14,658 nucleotides of DNA from Actinomycetes bacterium (GTDB taxonomy: Bacteria > Actinomycetota > Acidimicrobiia > Acidimicrobiales > Palsa-688), in assembly GCA_021827285.1 (NCBI GenBank), contig JAKAWM010000014.1:1-14658 (forward strand). The letters run 5' to 3'. Numbering within the stretch: position 1 is the first letter of the stretch; each line of letters starts with the position of its first letter. The position numbers were made by a program, and so were the translations under genes. The notes under the pieces are model-generated. The model was not told the DNA's origin. It did not search any database and worked only from the letters and a program-made list of their open reading frames with translations. Positions 12,630 to 14,658 of the stretch are shown here, piece after piece.

Positions 12630-13661
12630 ATGGCCGTCGTTACGATGCGGCAGCTGCTGGAGGCGGGGGTGCACTTCGGGCACCAGACGAGGCGCTGGAA
12701 CCCGAAGATGCGGCGTTTCATTTTTGGGGAACGCAACGGCATCTACATAATCGACCTCAAGCAAACCCTTGAGCGCGTCGAGGCCTCATATTCTTTTGTG
12801 CGCGATCTTGTCGCCAACGGAGGCTCAGTCCTTTTCGTGGGCACGAAAAAACAGTCGCAGGACCCGATCGCCCGAGCCGCGCAGCTCTGTGGCATGCCGT
12901 ATATCAATGAACGGTGGCTGGGGGGGATGCTGACCAACTTCACCACGATTGCCGGCAGGGTAAAAAAGATGCAAGAGCTCGAGCGGATGCGCAAGGCTGG
13001 CGACTTTGACGCGATGCCCAAGAAAGAAGCTTTGATGCACAGCCGGGAGCTGGAGAAGCTTGAGCGCAACTTGGGTGGCATCCGTGATATGGCACGGGTC
13101 CCCGACGTCGTCTTCATAATTGATATCAAGAAGGAGCACATCGCCGTTTCGGAAGCCAACAAGATGGGTATTCCCATCGTGGCGGTGGTCGATACCAATT
13201 GCGACCCTGACTTGGTACAGTACGTAATACCTGGTAACGACGACGCTATCCGTAGCGGGACCCTGATGTGCCGGATGATCGCCGAAGCGGTCCAAGAAGG
13301 TCGCTACGTTGCCTCCCGCCGCCGCGTCAGCGCCCCTCCCCAGCCAGAGGCCGATACCCCAAAGGCGGCAGTTTCTCCCGTCCGGCACCTGGGCGCGGGC
13401 CGGCCACTTGGCCACGCGGGCGCACCCCAGGCCGGCACCGGCCGCGATCGGGCTGGTGGCGGGGCCGGGATGGCGGCCGCTCGGGCCGAGGCAGCAGTAC
13501 CTGAGGAGATAGCGGCGGCCCCCGAGCCAGCAGCGGCGGCCCCCGAGCCAGCAGCGGCGGCCCCCGAGGAAGTAGCCCCCGAGCCGGCAACGGCGGCCCC
13601 CGTGCCAGCAGCGGCGGGCCCCGAGCCAGCGGCTGCCGGCAGCGAATCCAACAGCGACTAG
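12630..13661 (+). CDS. rpsB: Ribosomal protein uS2 with long Ala/Pro/Glu tail
   Basis: S2 joins the 30S subunit late and is needed for S1 binding and start-site use. The core (1 to about 233) is canonical: MRQLLEAGVHFGHQTRRWNP, then ERNGIYIIDLKQT, VGTKKQ, YINERWLGGMLTNF, PDVVFIIDIKKEHIAVSEA and VVDTNCDPD, ending GTLMCRMIAEAV. The coiled-coil insertion (about 107-152) is present. After residue 233 comes a 110-residue extension: Pro/Gly-rich to about 285, then Ala-Pro-Glu repeats to the end. Actinobacterial S2 proteins often have disordered tails, but this one makes the protein 343 residues against about 240-300 usual. The tail is probably disordered and solvent-exposed. Followed by tsf after 24 bp, as in most bacteria. 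Confidence 0.97.
   Translation: MAVVTMRQLLEAGVHFGHQTRRWNPKMRRFIFGERNGIYIIDLKQTLERVEASYSFVRDLVANGGSVLFVGTKKQSQDPIARAAQLCGMPYINERWLGGMLTNFTTIAGRVKKMQELERMRKAGDFDAMPKKEALMHSRELEKLERNLGGIRDMARVPDVVFIIDIKKEHIAVSEANKMGIPIVAVVDTNCDPDLVQYVIPGNDDAIRSGTLMCRMIAEAVQEGRYVASRRRVSAPPQPEADTPKAAVSPVRHLGAGRPLGHAGAPQAGTGRDRAGGGAGMAAARAEAAVPEEIAAAPEPAAAAPEPAAAAPEEVAPEPATAAPVPAAAGPEPAAAGSESNSD
13512..13574 (+). repeat. 21-bp tandem repeat encoding AAAPEPA in rpsB
   Basis: Units at 13512-13532 and 13533-13553 are identical, and 13554-13574 differs at three bases. Shorter or more decayed copies continue to about 13630. The translated repeat is AAAPEPA, AAAPEPA, AAAPEEV, then APEPA, TAAPVPA and AAGPEPA. The period is exactly seven codons, so copy-number changes would keep the frame. 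Confidence 0.92.
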
Positions 13662-13685
13662 ACGGAAGGGACGGAGTCAACAGAA

Positions 13686-14495
13686 ATGCCAGAGTTCACC
13701 GCTAAGGACGTGCAGGCGCTGCGTCTGGCGACCGGTGCCGGGATGATGGACGCCAAGCGGGCGCTGCAGGAGGCCAACGGCGACAGGGACGGGGCCGTCA
13801 AGTGGCTTCGCGAGCGCGGGTTGGGTAAGGCCGCCGAGCGTGCTGGACGTGAGAGCAGCGAAGGTGCGGTGGCCGTCTGCTACGACGGCAAGGCCGGCGC
13901 GGTATCCCTGGTGCAACTGAGGTCTGAGACGGACTTCGCGGCCAAGAGCCCCGACTTCGTGGCCTTGGTCGAGGAGCTGGCCGCCCTCGTCGCGGCCGAG
14001 GGCGAGGACGCGGTGGACCAGCGTAAGGGCGCCATCGAAGACCTCAATATTGCCACCCGGGAAAACGTGCAGCTCGGCGACATCATCCGTTTCCAGGCGG
14101 CCCCAGGCAACGTCCTCGACGCTTACTTGCACGTCCAGAACGACCGGGGTGTCAACGGCGTGATCGTCGAGCTGGCCAACGGCTCGAAGGAGCTGGCCCA
14201 TGACATCGCTGTCCACATTGCTTTTGGCCGCCCAAAGCACCTGCGCCGGGAGGACTTCCCGGTCAGCGAGGTGGAGGCCGAGCGGGCGACGCTCGAGGCG
14301 GAGACCCGCCGGGAAGGCAAACCGGACGCGGCGGTTCCCAAGATCGTCGAGGGCAAACTCAATGCTTGGTACCGGCGCACCCCCGGCGGCGCTCTCTTGG
14401 ACCAGCCGTTTGTCAAGGACGACCGCCATAGCGTCTCTGAGGTGCTGGGTGGCGCCGAGATAGTGCGCTTTGCCCAAGTGGTCATCGGCAGCTGA
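13686..14495 (+). CDS. tsf: Elongation factor Ts
   Basis: EF-Ts recharges EF-Tu by exchanging GDP for GTP. The 269 residues begin with the UBA-like domain FTAKDVQALRLATGAGMMDA, then ALQEANGDRDGAVKWLRERG. The core contains VQLRSETDFAAKSPDF (76-91, the EF-Tu-contacting block), HIAFGRPKHL and the final LGGAEIVRFAQVVIG. Length is typical for actinobacteria. GGAG at 13673-13676 precedes ATG 13686 by nine bases. The 24-bp gap after rpsB contains no promoter or terminator, so both come from one transcript. The gap to pyrH is 64 bp. Confidence 0.97.
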   Translation: MPEFTAKDVQALRLATGAGMMDAKRALQEANGDRDGAVKWLRERGLGKAAERAGRESSEGAVAVCYDGKAGAVSLVQLRSETDFAAKSPDFVALVEELAALVAAEGEDAVDQRKGAIEDLNIATRENVQLGDIIRFQAAPGNVLDAYLHVQNDRGVNGVIVELANGSKELAHDIAVHIAFGRPKHLRREDFPVSEVEAERATLEAETRREGKPDAAVPKIVEGKLNAWYRRTPGGALLDQPFVKDDRHSVSEVLGGAEIVRFAQVVIGS

Positions 14496-14559
14496 GAAAT
14501 GGGAGGGGTAGCCTCGGCCTGCGTGCCGGGCAGCGGTCCCACCGGAGGGCAGCCGTCCT

Positions 14560-14658
14560 GTGCCTAGCCCAGCTGTCCGTGCGGGCAGTCAACGTGCCCG
14601 ATGGGGACGCGTCGTGCTCAAGATCTCCGGTGAGGCCTTAGCCAGCGAGGCAGCCGAC
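14560..14658 (+). CDS. pyrH: Uridylate kinase PyrH, N-terminus only (window edge)
   Basis: From GTG 14560 a frame of 33 codons runs to the window end: VPSPAVRAGSQRARWGR followed by VVLKISGEAL and ASEAAD. VVLKISGEAL is the phosphate-binding start of UMP kinases of the amino-acid-kinase fold, which make UDP from UMP and ATP. GGAGGG at 14544-14549 lies ten bases upstream of the GTG. The position after tsf is the standard one (rpsB-tsf-pyrH-frr). The rest of the gene is outside the window. Confidence 0.88.
   Translation, partial: MPSPAVRAGSQRARWGRVVLKISGEALASEAAD

Noticed and set aside
13677..14477. 266-codon minus-strand open frame opposite tsf
   Set aside because: Mirror of the EF-Ts gene; no domain and no ribosome binding site.

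Overview
The window is a GC-rich stretch of bacterial chromosome. Its core is the conserved translation, secretion and DNA-processing neighbourhood of Actinomycetota. From left to right it carries ffh, rpsP, a KH-domain gene (khpA), rimM, trmD, rplS, a DUF2469 gene, a yraN-type gene, comM, dprA, a xerC-type gene, a WhiG/FliA-class sigma factor gene, rpsB, tsf and the first codons of pyrH. The same order, with some insertions and losses, is familiar from Streptomyces and Mycobacterium. DUF2469, the WhiG-type sigma factor beside rpsB and the DprA variant point to Actinomycetota. A non-Streptomyces, possibly acidimicrobial, lineage is my low-confidence guess.

Layout. (1) At 1-643 on the minus strand there is a gene cut by the window edge. 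It encodes an AbiEi-like winged-helix protein that normally ends in a DUF559 nuclease domain. Behind its start lies an AT-rich promoter that looks leaderless, then five perfect copies of a 14-bp direct repeat (716-788). (2) At 889-4509 come ffh, then the tight string rpsP-khpA-rimM-trmD-rplS with overlapping or nearly overlapping ends. (3) At 4666-5383 are DUF2469 and yraN; lepB and rnhB, usually found between rplS and DUF2469, are missing. (4) At 5438-7438, convergent to yraN, is a large PAS-GAF-PP2C (SpoIIE-type) phosphatase gene that is not part of the usual cluster. (5) At 7530-10534 are comM and dprA, overlapping by 4 bp. (6) At 10591-12452 are a tyrosine recombinase and the sigma factor, overlapping by 1 bp. 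(7) At 12630-14658 are rpsB, tsf and pyrH, after a 177-bp leader with hairpins.

Functionally, Ffh targets nascent membrane proteins. S16, L19, S2, RimM and TrmD build and tune the ribosome and its tRNAs, and EF-Ts recycles EF-Tu. ComM and DprA handle incoming single-stranded DNA, and XerC resolves chromosome dimers. The sigma factor and the PP2C phosphatase are the two regulatory proteins here; whether they belong to one pathway cannot be told from the sequence.

No CRISPR array, insertion sequence, tRNA, rRNA or SRP RNA was seen. No gene-free stretch exceeds 300 bp; the longest is 644-888. The less ordinary signals are three short tandem repeats (intergenic 14-mer, comM tail, rpsB tail), the loss of lepB/rnhB, the inserted phosphatase and the AbiEi-like gene with its repeat-flanked promoter. 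I did not find a clearly new multi-gene system.
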